Shown: positions 1 through 11,994 of the stretch, in pieces
Layout of the letters: the number at the start of each line of letters is the position of its first letter
How positions within the stretch are numbered: position 1 is the stretch's first letter
NCBI GenBank assembly: GCA_024698925.1
Contig: JAILQO010000031.1
Location: 62,001-126,000 of the forward strand
DNA length: 64,000 bases
Direction: 5' to 3'
From: Bacteroidaceae bacterium
GTDB taxonomy: Bacteria > Bacteroidota > Bacteroidia > Bacteroidales > Bacteroidaceae
The notes under the pieces: model-generated
Database searches by the model: none
The model's input: the letters and a program-made list of their open reading frames with translations, nothing else
Told to the model about the DNA's origin: nothing
Translations under genes and position numbers: made by a program

Positions 1-1755
<1,755 letters not shown>

Positions 1756-1917
1756 TTATAAAATAGGTAAGGCTAGTAGCTTTGCCAAATATACAGATAC
1801 GAAAATAAGAACAATGAACCTCACGGCCCATTGTTCTTTCTAACTGATTGTATTAACTTTGCTATGGACTTTGTCTGAGTAAAAAATCTCAGACAGGGAG
1901 GGGAAACTCACAATGAG

Positions 1918-2172
1918 TTATCCGAGCTTGGCGATGTGATGAGCCAGCTTGGACTTCAGGTTGGAAGCCTTGTTCTTGTGAATGATGTTCACCTTAGCCA
2001 ACTTGTCCAGCATCTTCTGGACAGCAGGGAACTGCTTCTCAGCCTCAGCCTTGTCCGTGGTAGCACGGAGGTTGCGTACGGCAGCACGCATAGCTTTAGC
2101 GTAATAGCGGTTATGAAGGCGACGCTTCTGCTCCTGACGGATTCTCTTTAATGATGACTTATGATTTGCCAT
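1918..2172 (-). CDS. rpsT: 30S ribosomal protein S20
   Basis: 84 aa [29 protein letters not shown]... typical S20. Confidence 0.97.
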   Translation of the reverse strand: MANHKSSLKRIRQEQKRRLHNRYYAKAMRAAVRNLRATTDKAEAEKQFPAVQKMLDKLAKVNIIHKNKASNLKSKLAHHIAKLG

Positions 2173-2203
2173 TTCAGATTTAGATGTTTTTTGTTGAACT
2201 TAG

Positions 2204-2275
2204 TAGTCCATAGCAGAGTCGAACTGCTCTTTAGAGAATGAAAATCTCTCGTCCTAACCGATAGACGAATGGACC
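2204..2275 (-). tRNA. tRNA-Glu (anticodon TTC)
   Basis: Minus strand GGTCCATTCGTCTATCGGTTAGGACGAGAGATTTTCATTCTCTAAAGAGCAGTTCGACTCTGCTATGGACTA: acceptor GGTCCAT/ATGGACT, T-loop GTTCGACTC, anticodon TTC. Confidence 0.93.
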
Positions 2276-2398
2276 ATTGTCTCGATTTGCGGGTGCAAAG
2301 GTACGGCAAAAAACGTTACCGGCCAAACTTTTCGATGAAAAATGTGAAGATAAATATGATTTTGTTACTTTTTACGACCTTGTTTTACAGTTTTTTGC

Positions 2399-2406
2399 TA
2401 CTTTTG
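2399..2406 (+). promoter_or_regulatory. Candidate -7 element (TACTTTTG) upstream of recO
   Basis: TAnnTTTG match 49 bp before recO ATG; no clear -33 at the right spacing. Confidence 0.4.
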
Positions 2407-2455
2407 CAACTATCTTATGTGCAACATAGCCTAAGTCGTCATTTCGCTACAAAAC

Positions 2456-3175
2456 ATGCAAAGCTACGGAATCGTCCTTCATTCCATTCGCTACAGCGAC
2501 ACACAGATTATCGTGGATATTTTCACGGAATCAGCGGGTGTCGTACCCTTTATTATACGGACAGGACGCACGGGACGAGGAGGGCTAAAGGCGATTTTGT
2601 GGCAACCATTGGCATTAGTAGATTTAACTTGGGAACACAGATTGAAAGCCAATTTGCAGAAACCGCGTGAGCTGGCATTATGGCATCCATGGCGTACATT
2701 GACATCAGAACCACATAAGGCTGCAATAGGACTATATCTGAGTGAATTCCTCCATCATGCACTACGTCACGAGCAAGAGAATAAGCCGCTCTTTAATTAT
2801 CTGATGAATGCACTCACTTGGTTCGATGAATCAGATGAGCACTACGTGAATTTCCATATCGTATTCCTGTTGCACCTTACCCGCTTCCTAGGCTTCCTGC
2901 CTAATGTAGAAGACTGGGTGGAAGGAAGCTACTTTGACCTGCAGACGGCCATGTTCACGCGTACGCGCCCGCTACATGTACATTATTTAAACCCAGAGGA
3001 GGCCATTTTGGTTCCCAAGTTCCTGCGCATGGATTTACGAACAATGCGCGCCGTGGGATTGAATCGCTTCATCCGAAGGCGCGCATTGGAGATTGTAACA
3101 GAATTCTATCGGCTTCATATTCCCGAATTCCCGGAATTGCGAAGCTTAGATATCCTTGCAGAAGTGTTTTCTTAG
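2456..3175 (+). CDS. recO: DNA repair protein RecO
   Basis: 239 aa, MQSYGIVLHSIRYSDTQIIVDIFTESAGVVPFIIR... RecO N-terminal OB-fold pattern. Confidence 0.88.
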   Translation: MQSYGIVLHSIRYSDTQIIVDIFTESAGVVPFIIRTGRTGRGGLKAILWQPLALVDLTWEHRLKANLQKPRELALWHPWRTLTSEPHKAAIGLYLSEFLHHALRHEQENKPLFNYLMNALTWFDESDEHYVNFHIVFLLHLTRFLGFLPNVEDWVEGSYFDLQTAMFTRTRPLHVHYLNPEEAILVPKFLRMDLRTMRAVGLNRFIRRRALEIVTEFYRLHIPEFPELRSLDILAEVFS

Positions 3176-4515
3176 AAAGTGATGGTGAAGGCGTTGATGT
3201 CTGTACCCTCTGTCTCTACGGCGGATGAGGCATTATCTTCCGTGGGCTCTTCGCGGTTGGATTTCTCCTGCATGCGCTTGAGGTCCTCCTTTTTGCGATC
3301 CACGGTAGGTGTGGATTCTATGTCGGAAATGACATCGTCGTTGTCAAGATCGCTTTCAGAGAAGATAAAAATCTGACGACGGGGCTTCTGAGGCTTGTTA
3401 GCTTCGCCACCATAGAAAGCGATACGTCGAATATCCTTTTCTTCCTGCTCTTCTTCCATCAGACGGCGTGCTTCTTCGTCCTCACGCTGACGCTTCTGCT
3501 CAATGGCTTCCATTCCCGGAATATTCTGGAGTCCAAAACCGGAGGCAAGAAGCGTGATTTTCACCTTGTCGCCAAGGCTGTCATCTGTACCCATACCCCA
3601 TTTGGTTTCCACGCAGTCTTGATTGAACTTGCTCATGAAATCATTCACCTCATTCATCTCCTCCATCGTAAGCTGACTATTCTGGTCGTTGCGACTAAAG
3701 GTGATGTAGAAGAGTACCTTCTTAGAGTTGAAAATATCATTGTTGTTGAGCAAGGGGCTATGCAACGCTTCCTGGAACGCCTTAGTGACTCGGTTCTCAC
3801 CCTCACCATAGCCAGTTGACATGATAGCAACGCCACCATCCTTCAACACAGTCTTCACGTCTTGGAAGTCAAGGTTGATAATACCACGCATCGTTATGAT
3901 TTCCGCAATGCTTTTGGCTGCAATGCTAAGCGTATCATCTGCTTTAGCAAAGCCATTGAGGACAGTGAGTTCAGGGTAAATCTCACGCAGACGTTCGTTG
4001 TTGATAACTAGAAGGGCATCGACGTGTTTAGACATTTCCTCGACGCCGTCAAGTGCCTGATCAATCTTCAGGTGTCCCTCGAAGCGGAAGGGGATGGTGA
4101 CAATACCCACGGTGAGGATGTCTAGTTCACGTGCACATTGTGCTACAATGGGTGCTGCACCTGTGCCTGTACCACCGCCCATGCCAGCTGTAATGAAGGC
4201 CATACGAGTACCATCCGTAAATAGCTCCTTAATCTGAGGCAAGGAGTCAAGGGCTGCCTGACGACCTTTCTCGGGCTTATTTCCAGCCCCGAGACCCTCG
4301 CCCAATTGCAGTTTATTGGGAACAGGAGAGTCTGTAAGCGCCTTGTTATCTGTATTACAAAGCACGTAGGTTACATCATGGATGCCTTCGTTGAACATGT
4401 GGGTCACGGCATTACCGCCACCGCCGCCCACGCCGACAACCTTGATGATACTGGGATTGCTGACTTTCAGGTTAAACTGAATTCCTCCAGGTTCGTTATT
4501 ATAATCTTGCGGCAT
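3172..4515 (-). CDS. ftsZ: Cell division protein FtsZ
   Basis: GVGGGGGNAV, GMGGGTGTGAAP tubulin signature; long charged C-terminal linker. Confidence 0.98.
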   Translation of the reverse strand: MPQDYNNEPGGIQFNLKVSNPSIIKVVGVGGGGGNAVTHMFNEGIHDVTYVLCNTDNKALTDSPVPNKLQLGEGLGAGNKPEKGRQAALDSLPQIKELFTDGTRMAFITAGMGGGTGTGAAPIVAQCARELDILTVGIVTIPFRFEGHLKIDQALDGVEEMSKHVDALLVINNERLREIYPELTVLNGFAKADDTLSIAAKSIAEIITMRGIINLDFQDVKTVLKDGGVAIMSTGYGEGENRVTKAFQEALHSPLLNNNDIFNSKKVLFYITFSRNDQNSQLTMEEMNEVNDFMSKFNQDCVETKWGMGTDDSLGDKVKITLLASGFGLQNIPGMEAIEQKRQREDEEARRLMEEEQEEKDIRRIAFYGGEANKPQKPRRQIFIFSESDLDNDDVISDIESTPTVDRKKEDLKRMQEKSNREEPTEDNASSAVETEGTDINAFTITF

Positions 4516-4553
4516 AATCGTATACTATTTTTGTTGATTCACTATACATATCT

Positions 4554-5957
4554 TCACTTCTCTTCCACAAGTGTTTCGGCAAATTTTTTAAACCACTTAC
4601 TAATCTTGGAAGCCTTGCTGGGACCTTTTTCCTTCTTTTGCGTTTCCTCCTCTTCGCCTTCAACTTGTATTTCGGGTTCGGTTGTCTCGATAGCGGGTTC
4701 CTCGATCTTGTTTTCCTTGATGACACCATCGCCGGAACCAGTTTGCGTGTTGCCTATGAAAGTAGGCTCTTCGCGGCTAGGATCAAAGAGTCCGGGTTCG
4801 GCAGGACGCTCACTGGTGCACTCCATCTCGCCACGACGCAACATGGCAACAAGGGTTGCAAGGGTGTTAGCCTGCGGGTCAAGACGCAAGGTGGTGCTAT
4901 ACTCCAAAGTAGCAGGCATCAGCCTTGTCTTGATTCTGTCAAAATGATGATACTGTACAAATGCCGCCTCCAAGTTGGGCATATTGGCAGCGCCACCAGT
5001 GAAGATAATGCCAGCGAGCAAACGGTCGGAGAAGTTCTTCAATTGCTCCCACACGTTGGCTAGGATTTCCTGCTGACGTGCTTCGATGATGTTAAGAAGA
5101 CGCTTCTCGTCAATCGTACGGTCGTTGCTAATATTGATGTTGCGCACTTCAGCATTTTCGCTCTCCTCTGTATAGGCTGACCCGTAAGTGCGCTTCAGAG
5201 ACTCTGCTTCATCGGGTTCGATATGCAGGAGAGAGGCGATGTCAGCCGTGATGTTGTTACCACCAAGTGGAATAACCACAAGGTGACGCAGAATGTTCTT
5301 CTCATAAACCATCACGGTTGTCGTCTCTGCACCAAAGTCAACGAGCGCACAACCAGAACGCTTCTCGGGATCTGTGAGGAGGTATCCCGAAAGAAGAAGG
5401 GGTGAAATAAAGAAATCTGCCTTCTCCAATTTTGCACCATCAAGGCAGTGGCGAAGATTTTCACATAATGTCTTACGGGCAACAATATTTTTGAAGCGAC
5501 CCTCGATACGATCGCTCATGATGCCAACAGGCTCTGTTGTCAAATGAGCACCCACACGGTATTCTTGCGTAACAACGTCCAATATTTCAGCACCCGCATA
5601 GGGCTGGAGGCGGTTTTCATCACTTAGAGCATCAATGATGTCCTCGCTGATAGCGACTTTCGTGTCCAACTGCCGACGGACAGTGTTCCCAACGGTGCGT
5701 AATGACTGTCCAGTGACACCGATATAGACCTTGTGTACAAAGACCTTCTGGCGTTCTTCCAAACGCTTCACGATTGTGGCGATGGCCTGTATGGTCTTGT
5801 CAATGTTATAGACAACACCCTTACGGATGCAGTCCGTCACCGTTTCCTTCTCGAAGCCCAACACCTGTAAGCTTCCATCGGGCCGCTTCTGCCCGAGCAT
5901 AGCGCGGACCGAGGACGATCCCAGCTCAATGGCTACAATGTTTTTCTCTACTCCCAT
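4554..5957 (-). CDS. ftsA: Cell division protein FtsA
   Basis: Actin-fold ATPase motifs, ends in amphipathic helix SKASKISKWFKKFAETLVEEK; adjacent to ftsZ. Confidence 0.95.
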   Translation of the reverse strand: MGVEKNIVAIELGSSSVRAMLGQKRPDGSLQVLGFEKETVTDCIRKGVVYNIDKTIQAIATIVKRLEERQKVFVHKVYIGVTGQSLRTVGNTVRRQLDTKVAISEDIIDALSDENRLQPYAGAEILDVVTQEYRVGAHLTTEPVGIMSDRIEGRFKNIVARKTLCENLRHCLDGAKLEKADFFISPLLLSGYLLTDPEKRSGCALVDFGAETTTVMVYEKNILRHLVVIPLGGNNITADIASLLHIEPDEAESLKRTYGSAYTEESENAEVRNINISNDRTIDEKRLLNIIEARQQEILANVWEQLKNFSDRLLAGIIFTGGAANMPNLEAAFVQYHHFDRIKTRLMPATLEYSTTLRLDPQANTLATLVAMLRRGEMECTSERPAEPGLFDPSREEPTFIGNTQTGSGDGVIKENKIEEPAIETTEPEIQVEGEEEETQKKEKGPSKASKISKWFKKFAETLVEEK

Positions 5958-6001
5958 ATCTGTATGTATTTATTGATTGTTTATCAAAAATGTGTGAATG
6001 T

Positions 6002-6739
6002 CTAACGTTTAGTGGCTACTACTTGGTTACTGAACTTCAGATTGATGGTCTTGTATTTATTCCATCCGGCTTTATTGAGGCCCTCTGTATAAAAGATTCG
6101 CATCCGGCTGAGTTTGTCCTGGAGGTTGGACGTATCACCTAATAGGATTGTATGATCACCCACGCGAGGGGTGATTTCCAATTCTCCGGCGTTGTTGACG
6201 TGAATTTCCTGAATCTGATTGTTCCAGAATTCATCTTGTCCTAACGTAACACCCATGGGAGCATAGAGCGATCCAGCGGTTTTGCGGTTGACGTTTCCCG
6301 TCATGACAATAAGATCAATTTGATGGTGCCCACGTGGCATTGTACCTCCGCGATGGTCAATATAAAAATCTTCACCGGCATTATTGATAACATGAAGCAC
6401 AGGAATGCGAGGACTCACCTGAATAGTGACTCGTCCATCTGTTGACTTGTAACACAAAGCCTCATCAATGTAGGGACTTGCGGTTAAGACGTTCTCCAGT
6501 TGGGACAAATCAACATCTTTTAAGGCCTTTCTTTCTGGAAACATCTTGTGCGACACCAGTAATTCACGCACTTCGTTTTCATTAATGAAATTGGTGCTGT
6601 CTGGATCGTTGACAATAATGATCAATCCTGTACACACCTGCTCCTCACTCGACTGGTTGATCGTCGTGAGTGCAAAGATGAAATAGGCAGCAGCGCCTAA
6701 AAGGATTGCAACTTTCAGAAAGGTCTTAAACCACTTCAT
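6002..6739 (-). CDS. ftsQ: Cell division protein FtsQ/DivIB-like
   Basis: N-terminal TM, POTRA-like region (NDPDSTNFINENEVRELL), position between murC and ftsA. Confidence 0.85.
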   Translation of the reverse strand: MKWFKTFLKVAILLGAAAYFIFALTTINQSSEEQVCTGLIIIVNDPDSTNFINENEVRELLVSHKMFPERKALKDVDLSQLENVLTASPYIDEALCYKSTDGRVTIQVSPRIPVLHVINNAGEDFYIDHRGGTMPRGHHQIDLIVMTGNVNRKTAGSLYAPMGVTLGQDEFWNNQIQEIHVNNAGELEITPRVGDHTILLGDTSNLQDKLSRMRIFYTEGLNKAGWNKYKTINLKFSNQVVATKR

Positions 6740-6762
6740 ATTGTTTTGTTGATCATTCTTTA

Positions 6763-8142
6763 CTATACCTTATTCATTTCTTTCACGGCCTCTGCTATTT
6801 GACCTGAATAGTCTTCAAGATTGCCCGCACCAAGGGTCATGAGTACATCAAATTGAGTCTGGCGAACCACTTCCACAACATCTGCTTTGCAAATGAGTCG
6901 TCCTTTGACACTGGGTTTCAGATTATCGAGAATCAATTGACTGGTAACGCCGGGGATAGGCTGTTCGCGTGCAGGATATATTTCCGTGAGGATGACTTCG
7001 TCAAGCAACGACAGGGCATCGGCGAACTCACGATAGAAATCTCGCGTACGGGTATAAAGATGAGGTTGGAAAATGCCTACAATGCGACGACCGGCATAGA
7101 CCTCACGGATACTTTGGATACACGCACGGAGTTCTTCCGGATGATGGGCATAGTCACTGAGATAAGCAATCTTTTCCGTCTTAACGCGAAAATCGAAGCG
7201 GCGCTCCACCCCAGAGAAAGAAGCCATTCCACGACGAATCTCGTCGGGATTAACACCTGCAATCTGAGCCAAAGCCATAGCAGCAATACCATTCTCAATG
7301 TTAACACTCACAGGAACACCCAAACTGATGTCTTCAATGTTTCCAAGTGGAGACATCAAATCAAAAGTGATTTCTCCATTGCCGATGCGCACATTAGCAG
7401 CATGGAAATCTCCATGTTCACGAGAGTATGTATAAGTGGTTACACCAGCTTGCACATTGGTTCGCATTTTCAGCCCTTCATGAATAACGAGGCATCCACC
7501 GGGCTGAATCAGTTCTGTATAATGACGAAAGCTTTCAAGATAGGCCTCCTCGGTACCATAGATGTCCAGATGGTCAGGATCAGTGGCGGTAATAACCGTC
7601 GCAAAGGGGGATAGCCAGTGGAAAGAACGGTCAAATTCATCTGCCTCTATGACCACATAGTCACTCTCGGGGGCCAGAATATAATTAGTACCATAGTTTT
7701 TCGTGATACCCCCAAGGAAGGCATTACAGTCAATGTGGCTCTGATGGAGAAGATGAGCCGTCATGCTACTCGTGGTCGTCTTGCCATGAGTACCAGCAAC
7801 ACAAAGCCCTTTGTGGTTATGGGTGAGCGTACCAAGTACTTGAGCGCGCTTTTGCAGGTCAAAATGGTTAGCAATGAAATATTGCAACTCACTATGATCG
7901 GAAGGAATGGCAGGGGTATAGATAACCAACGTAGAGGTCCCGTCCTTGCATGCCGTAGGAATCTGCTGGACATCGTCTTCATAATGGATGATTGCCCCTT
8001 CTTTCTCTAATTCACGTGTCAATGCACTCGGCGTCTTATCATAGCCTCCGACTACAAGACCACGTTGCAAATAATAACGGGCAATAGCACTCATGCCAAT
8101 GCCGCCGATGCCAATGAAGTATACTGAGCTATATTCTGTCAT
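6763..8142 (-). CDS. murC: UDP-N-acetylmuramate--L-alanine ligase
   Basis: GIGGIGMSAIARYY; AGTHGKTTTSSM Mur ligase P-loop. Confidence 0.96.
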   Translation of the reverse strand: MTEYSSVYFIGIGGIGMSAIARYYLQRGLVVGGYDKTPSALTRELEKEGAIIHYEDDVQQIPTACKDGTSTLVIYTPAIPSDHSELQYFIANHFDLQKRAQVLGTLTHNHKGLCVAGTHGKTTTSSMTAHLLHQSHIDCNAFLGGITKNYGTNYILAPESDYVVIEADEFDRSFHWLSPFATVITATDPDHLDIYGTEEAYLESFRHYTELIQPGGCLVIHEGLKMRTNVQAGVTTYTYSREHGDFHAANVRIGNGEITFDLMSPLGNIEDISLGVPVSVNIENGIAAMALAQIAGVNPDEIRRGMASFSGVERRFDFRVKTEKIAYLSDYAHHPEELRACIQSIREVYAGRRIVGIFQPHLYTRTRDFYREFADALSLLDEVILTEIYPAREQPIPGVTSQLILDNLKPSVKGRLICKADVVEVVRQTQFDVLMTLGAGNLEDYSGQIAEAVKEMNKV

Positions 8143-8162
8143 TTTTAATCGCTATCAGTCTT

Positions 8163-9272
8163 TTATTTTTCAATTAGTTTTAAGACTTCCTCTGCAATCA
8201 CTTGGGCAGCGTTCGGAAGTCCCATTGCAAGAGCATTCTCACCAATGCGCTTGAGCGATGCATCATCCGTTGCAAGCGTAAGAGCGAGAGGTATAAGTTT
8301 TTCTTGGGCCTCTGTATCTTTAACTATGAAGGCAGCATCCTTATTAACCAGTGCCATTGCATTATGAGTCTGATGGTCTTCAGCTACGTTGGGCGAAGGG
8401 ACAAGGATAGAAGCCTTGCCTAACAAGCAGAGCTCCGAAATACTACTGGCACCAGCACGACTGATTACCAAATCCGCAGCACGATAAGCTTCGTCCATGT
8501 GATTAATAAAATCCGTTACCTTTAGGTTTGCTGGACAACCTTGGGCTGCGAGCTTCTGCTTAATATCTTCGAAGTAGTAGCCTCCAGTCTGCCAAATGAA
8601 TTGGACCTTACTCTCAGCGATGCGTTCCAAATTGTTCATAACGCTTTCGTTGATTGTACGAGCGCCCAGACTACCACCGATGATGAGAACTACCGGACGA
8701 ATTGGATTGAAATCTATTTTTTCTATGGCTTCGGCACGCGAGAGCTTACAAGCTAACAACTGCTGACGCACAGGGTTTCCCGTGAGCATGATTTTCTCTT
8801 TCGGGAAGAAACGTTCCATGCCTTCATAGGCTACACAAATCTTTTTCGCAGATTTGGCAAGCAATTTATTAGTGACACCCGCAAAAGAGTTTTGTTCTTG
8901 TATCAAGGTAGGGATGCCCATTGCGGCTGCCATATTCAAAGTGGGTCCACTTGCATAACCGCCAACACCCACAGCTACCTGCGGACGGAAGTCCTTGATG
9001 ATACGACGAGCCATGCGGCGACTCTTCCACAACTTCCACAGCACGCTGACATTACGCCAAAGATGCTTGCGATCGAAACCTGCTACAGGCAGGCCAATAA
9101 TATCGTACCCTGCAGCAGGAACACGTTGCATTTCCATGCGTCCTTCTGCACCTACAAAGAGGATTTCAGCCTTTGGCTGCAAGGTCTTGATTGCATTGGC
9201 AATGCTTAATGCAGGAAAGATATGGCCACCTGTGCCACCACCACTGACAATGACTCGAATAGGTTCGCTCAT
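8163..9272 (-). CDS. murG: UDP-GlcNAc--lipid I GlcNAc transferase
   Basis: MSEPIRVIVSGGGTGGHIFPALSIANAIK; start set at ATG 9272 because the ORF-track start at 9296 is TTG. Confidence 0.95.
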   Translation of the reverse strand: MSEPIRVIVSGGGTGGHIFPALSIANAIKTLQPKAEILFVGAEGRMEMQRVPAAGYDIIGLPVAGFDRKHLWRNVSVLWKLWKSRRMARRIIKDFRPQVAVGVGGYASGPTLNMAAAMGIPTLIQEQNSFAGVTNKLLAKSAKKICVAYEGMERFFPKEKIMLTGNPVRQQLLACKLSRAEAIEKIDFNPIRPVVLIIGGSLGARTINESVMNNLERIAESKVQFIWQTGGYYFEDIKQKLAAQGCPANLKVTDFINHMDEAYRAADLVISRAGASSISELCLLGKASILVPSPNVAEDHQTHNAMALVNKDAAFIVKDTEAQEKLIPLALTLATDDASLKRIGENALAMGLPNAAQVIAEEVLKLIEK

Positions 9273-9293
9273 GAATAATTTGAAAAATTTGTG

Positions 9294-9301
9294 CAAATAT
9301 A
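9294..9301 (-). promoter_or_regulatory. Candidate -7 element (TATATTTG) upstream of murG
   Basis: TAnnTTTG on minus strand, 21 bp before murG ATG, in the ftsW-murG gap. Confidence 0.3.
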
Positions 9302-9341
9302 GTGATAATTCTCTATATGTGAATGCTTTTAGCTATAAAAT

Positions 9342-10577
9342 TTATGCCTCAGCATTAGATTTTTTGTTTTTTACTACAGCAAGGGCTGTTTGATCAGTTT
9401 GTTGAGCTGATTGACTGATGGATAACATCATTCCAATATAGGCACAATTGACCATTATGGACGAGCCGCCACGACTGACGAGAGGCAATGGTTGACCCGT
9501 TACGGGGAACAGTCCGACTGCTACCATCATATTTATCAAAGCTTGTGAGACTATGAGCAAAGCAAGTCCCAGAATGAGGAATGCCGGGAAGTTGCGTTGA
9601 CATCGTCCTGCTATGCGCGCCGCTCGATATAGTAATGCCAAATAGAGTAATAGGACGAAAAGACCGCCTGCTAGGCCTAACTCTTCAATAATGATTGCAT
9701 AAATGAAGTCTGAATAAGCTTGCGGCAGAAAGTCGCGAACCGTGGAATTACCAGGACCACGACCAATGACATTACAAGTTGCTATGGCTACATGTGCCTG
9801 TGTGATTTGCGGATTTGTCGCGAGATCGTATTGCAAAGGATCGTCGGGTACTTCGGTGTGATTGCGTACACGATGTGCCCAAGTTGTGAGACGTTTCATA
9901 CCTGGTAGCTCACTCGCTTTCTCCAGCGTGGATTCAGGCGTGAAGGCAAGGACGGAATATCCCAACGCTCCACCTATGACAATCAAGCCCAAAAGACCAC
10001 TTAAGTGTTTCCACGGCACCTTCCCCACAAACATCATCATCAAAACCACCATGAATGTAAGTAATGCCGTTGAGAGGTTTTCCTTTACGATTAGTCCACA
10101 GATAATAATGGAAAAACCGAGAATCCACTTGAAAGCTTGTACCGTAGCCCCCTTTTCATCGCGCATGACACTCAGCAACCATGCGACGACAACGACCAAC
10201 GACCCTTTGGCAATCTCGGAGGGTTGGAAGGAAAAGCCGCCTACATTGAGCCATCGGTTGGTATCGTTTACACTTCCCGAGGATAACAAGGCCGCAAACA
10301 ACAACAACACACTTATGATAGGACCAACGACCACAATCCAGCCAAAAAAGCGACAAGGAATACGATGGATAACCCAAGTAATACCAACGCCAATGCCAAG
10401 GTAGAGTCCATGCTTCAGCACTGGGCTCCAATAGGCACCTCGCTCAAAAGTCATATTGCTGGAAGCACTATAGACTTCCAAGATTGAGATAATGCATAAA
10501 AAGAACAACACCATCCAGAGTGCCTTGTCGCCCTCGAAGAGATTGCCGATATTGACTGTTTTGTTGCGGATTGTCAT
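9342..10577 (-). CDS. ftsW: SEDS-family lipid II polymerase/flippase-like FtsW
   Basis: Polytopic, SEDS C-terminal pattern GQPLPLVSRGGSSI; dcw context. Confidence 0.92.
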   Translation of the reverse strand: MTIRNKTVNIGNLFEGDKALWMVLFFLCIISILEVYSASSNMTFERGAYWSPVLKHGLYLGIGVGITWVIHRIPCRFFGWIVVVGPIISVLLLFAALLSSGSVNDTNRWLNVGGFSFQPSEIAKGSLVVVVAWLLSVMRDEKGATVQAFKWILGFSIIICGLIVKENLSTALLTFMVVLMMMFVGKVPWKHLSGLLGLIVIGGALGYSVLAFTPESTLEKASELPGMKRLTTWAHRVRNHTEVPDDPLQYDLATNPQITQAHVAIATCNVIGRGPGNSTVRDFLPQAYSDFIYAIIIEELGLAGGLFVLLLYLALLYRAARIAGRCQRNFPAFLILGLALLIVSQALINMMVAVGLFPVTGQPLPLVSRGGSSIMVNCAYIGMMLSISQSAQQTDQTALAVVKNKKSNAEA

Positions 10578-10645
10578 ATCAATAGAATGCGATGAATATT
10601 GTATAAAATGAGCCTATGTTCGTGGCTATGGAACGAGTTCCGTTT

Positions 10646-11977
10646 TTAAAGAGCTCTTGCTAGCGTCTTGAACTGCTCGCCACGATCCTCCATATTCTTG
10701 AAAAGATCAAAGCTGGCGCAGCAGGGCGAAAGCAAAACGGTGTCGCCTGGAGCGGCCATCTTGTAGCAGGCATCCACACAATCCTTCATGGAATGTGTTT
10801 CTGCCGTGGGCAGACTGAGTGGATCAAAAAAGTCATGGAGTTTACGGTTATCAACGCCAAGATATACGATTCCTTTGCATTTCTGAAGAACCAGATCTTT
10901 AATGCTCTCATAGTCATTGCCTTTATCCAGGCCTCCGAGAATCAGTATTGTGGGTTGCGTCATGCTTTCCAATGCATACCAGCAGGCATCCACATTTGTG
11001 GCTTTTGAATCGTTTATGAACGTGACGCCATGAACCTTGCAGACATATTCCAATCGATGTTCTACACCTTCAAAATCGCTGAGGCTCTCACGAATGATAT
11101 CATTAGAAATGCCACTGAGATCTGCGGCGATGCCAGCAGCCAAGGAGTTATACATATTATGTTTACCTGAGAGAGCCAACTCCTCTTGCTCCATGTTAAA
11201 GGGCGTGGGACGTTCGATGACATATTCGCCATCTGCGATATATCCAATCATGCCTTCTTTCTTGACAATGCTGAAAGGACATAAACGGCTTTCGATATGG
11301 TATTTCTCCAGCTCGCGTGTAATAACAGGATCTTCATTCCAGAACACAAAGGCATCATCCTTCGTCTGGTTCTGCAGGATGCGCATCTTTGCATCTGTAT
11401 ATTCCTGCATAGAGTTGTGGTAGCGGTCGAGATGGTCTGGCGTGATATTTAGCAAGACGGCAATGTTGGCACGGAAATCATACATATTGTCCAACTGAAA
11501 ACTAGAGAGTTCTATGACATAGTATGCATGAGGATCCTCAGCCACTTGCAAAGCCAGACTGCGACCGATGTTACCAGCAAGCCCCACATCATATCCTGCA
11601 TTTTTGAAAATATGATAAATAAGACTTGTTGTGGTGGTCTTACCGTTAGAACCTGTTATACAGATCATCTTCGAGTTGGTATATCTGCCAGCAAATTCAA
11701 TCTCACTAATGATAGGTATGCCAGCAGCGATAATCTTCTGCACCATGGGAGCTGTCTCTGGAATGCCTGGGCTCTTAATAATCTCATCGGCATTGAGGAT
11801 GAGAGTTTCTGTGTGCTGTCCCTCCTCCCATTGAATGCCGCGCTGATCCATCATCTCCTTATAGTGTGGCTTAATCTTGCCCATATCAGTGACGAAGACA
11901 TCAAAACCTTCTTTCAGCGCCAGTACTGCAGCGCCCACACCGCTTTCAGCGGCCCCTAATATTACGATTCTTTTCAT
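10646..11977 (-). CDS. murD: UDP-N-acetylmuramoylalanine--D-glutamate ligase
   Basis: ITGSNGKTTTTSLIYHIF Mur ligase motif, dcw order. Confidence 0.95.
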   Translation of the reverse strand: MKRIVILGAAESGVGAAVLALKEGFDVFVTDMGKIKPHYKEMMDQRGIQWEEGQHTETLILNADEIIKSPGIPETAPMVQKIIAAGIPIISEIEFAGRYTNSKMICITGSNGKTTTTSLIYHIFKNAGYDVGLAGNIGRSLALQVAEDPHAYYVIELSSFQLDNMYDFRANIAVLLNITPDHLDRYHNSMQEYTDAKMRILQNQTKDDAFVFWNEDPVITRELEKYHIESRLCPFSIVKKEGMIGYIADGEYVIERPTPFNMEQEELALSGKHNMYNSLAAGIAADLSGISNDIIRESLSDFEGVEHRLEYVCKVHGVTFINDSKATNVDACWYALESMTQPTILILGGLDKGNDYESIKDLVLQKCKGIVYLGVDNRKLHDFFDPLSLPTAETHSMKDCVDACYKMAAPGDTVLLSPCCASFDLFKNMEDRGEQFKTLARAL

Positions 11978-11994
11978 TTATATAAATATGAGTA

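Noticed and set aside
1860-1870. TGCTATGGACT, identical to 11 nt of the tRNA-Glu 3' end, on the far side of rpsT; possible integration (att) scar
   Set aside because: The copy is inverted relative to the tRNA, whereas an integrase att duplication should be direct; no integrase nearby. Probably chance.
1873-1894. GTCTGAG-N8-CTCAGAC hairpin downstream of rpsT as an intrinsic terminator
   Set aside because: Good 7-bp stem, but no U-tract follows it on the minus strand (AAAGTCC...); termination is possible but not supported enough to list.
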